From Liopterus haemorrhoidalis (lineage: Eukaryota; Arthropoda; Insecta; Coleoptera; Dytiscidae), in the NCBI GenBank assembly GCA_963971575.1, contig OZ020625.1, forward strand, positions 1,550,001 through 1,614,000: 64,000 nucleotides of DNA. Reading direction: 5' to 3'. This document shows positions 62,809-64,000 of the stretch, one piece after another. Every line of letters begins with the position of its first letter. The stretch's first letter is position 1. The position numbers and the translations under genes are program-made. Below the pieces are notes generated by a model, which was not told the DNA's origin, did no database searches, and saw nothing but the letters and a program-made list of their open reading frames with translations.

Positions 62809-63119
62809 GTAAGTTTGGGAAATTTGGGACTTGGTGGATTTGGGAAATTATTTACCATATTAACCAAAAAAAATTTTGAATTTATATAAAATAATCAAGT
62901 ATAGGGTTTTTAGGTGTAGATCTGTGGTGGCTCAAAATATATAGGTAGACAAATTTTGAGCAAAAATCTTTCATTTTTATTGTTTTGTAAATTTTTATTT
63001 CCATTATTTTTCGTCAAATTTGATTTAAAATGTGTTTCTAGATTAATTTGATGGTAAAAAAGCGTGAAATATTTAAAAAAATCAACTCTTGGGGCCCCCG
63101 GACTCCCTGCTAGCGCCGC

Positions 63120-63850
63120 CACTGGGGTGGAGCCTATGGGAAAAATATTTAAAATTTTATTTTAATTAATTTTTTTTTTCTTGTTTCCATTTGGTTAAAA
63201 TTGTGTTCTTAAGGTAATATGTGGGAGGGGAATATGGGAAAAATATTAAAAAAATTCCTTCTTTTTTAGTTTTTGAGTTATGTACTTTGAATATTTTTTT
63301 TTTTTTTTAAATTCATTTTCATGTTTCCGTTTTATTCGAAATTATTTTATTAAGATAATTGGGGGTGGATAATATGGGAAAAATATTTAAAAAATTCCTT
63401 CTTTCGTAGTTTTTGAGTTATGCCGTTTAATTATTATATTATTAGTATTATTATTATTATTTTTTTTTTTTTGAAAATATGTATTGTTTTGGTTGTTATT
63501 GTATATATAAGGTCATTTTGGGGTGGAAGGTATAAGAAAAATATTTAAAAAATTCCTTCTTTCTTCATTTTTGAGTTACGCATTTTTTTTGAATTTTTTT
63601 TATGTTTTTATTTAAGTTAAAACTGAGTTTTTAAGGTAAATTGGCAGTGGGGAGTAAGAAAAAAATATTTTAAAAAAGACCTCTCTCTTTGTTTTGGAGT
63701 TATACCCATTTTTTTTTTTTTTTTGAAAAATTTTCATTTTATTATTTTTTTTTTTTGAAATCGTATTTTTGAGGTAATTTGGGGGTGAGGAGTAAAGATA
63801 AAATATTTGAAAAAATCCCCCTTCTTTTCCAAAATCCATTTTCTTTCTAA
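63120..63850 (-). repeat. Tandem satellite array, reverse-strand relative of 3776-5040
   Basis: Units with AAATATTTAAAAAATTCCTT and TTTTTGAGTTATG recur near 63271, 63411, 63568 and 63692 (spacing 124-157 bp). Reverse-complemented, they match the ACTCAAAAATTA..AATTTTTT..ATTTTTCCCA..CCACCC order of the first array. Poly-T runs of 12-15 lie between units. The array is within the last visible RGS intron. Confidence 0.75.
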
Positions 63851-64000
63851 GTTTTTAAAATTGAAATGTCTGAAAAAAAAAAAAATAACGGAAATTTTGG
63901 GAAAAAAATTACCTATATCCACCAAGTATATAGTCTTAGTATTTAGAGCACGACTGCGCATGAGCTTCGCAAATTCATCATATTGACCGGTTAATTTGGT

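Overview
This is an AT-rich window from an arthropod nuclear genome, most probably an insect. It has spliced exons with GT..AG boundaries, a gene of the R7 family of regulators of G-protein signalling (RGS), and a dense load of Tc1/mariner, hAT, piggyBac, P-like and Helitron-like DNA transposons, tRNA-derived SINEs and a few LINE scraps. No bacterial-type operons, rRNA genes or CRISPR arrays are present.

The only host gene I can support runs on the + strand from about 50017 to 62808. Eight consecutive exons encode about 490 residues in the order DEP, DEP helical extension, GGL and RGS, followed by a basic/serine-rich tail. The first exon(s) and the last exon(s) lie outside what I can recognise. 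Its introns are packed with transposons: a Tc1-like DDE element, a mariner nested in an element with plant-type mariner features, a THAP-domain P-like element, MITEs, Helitron-like elements, and a Tc1 remnant nested in a Tigger-like element.

From 1 to 50 kb I see no host gene. The space is filled by nested, mostly broken transposons. Several mariner-type families are recognisable: (A) a DD34D family with scrambled copies; (B) a HSMAR2/SETMAR-like family; (C) and (D) two DD41D families; (E) an irritans-like family; (F) another mariner carrying a foldback; and a cecropia/mauritiana-like DD34D family with one copy broken by only a few lesions and another by a single 4-nt deletion. Target-site duplications identify hAT elements (perfect 8-bp repeats at 9353/10695 and 11624/12852), a piggyBac-like element (TTAA at 16613/17132), a SINE (11-bp repeat at 35401/35561) and foldback elements (TTA, CAT and TTAA duplications). 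Two recurrent families carry a TCTG/GTCC microsatellite, subterminal inverted repeats and a 3' hairpin, which fits non-autonomous Helentrons (HINE/DINE-1 type).

Satellite-like DNA occurs as a ~147-bp tandem array near 3.8-5.0 kb, and a diverged reverse-complement relative lies near 63.1-63.9 kb. The most unusual observations are the plant-type mariner with a Stowaway-like terminus in an RGS intron, a perfect 109-bp inverted repeat carrying hammerhead-like cores, two classes of giant foldback elements, and the recurrent fusion of the two Helitron-like families.
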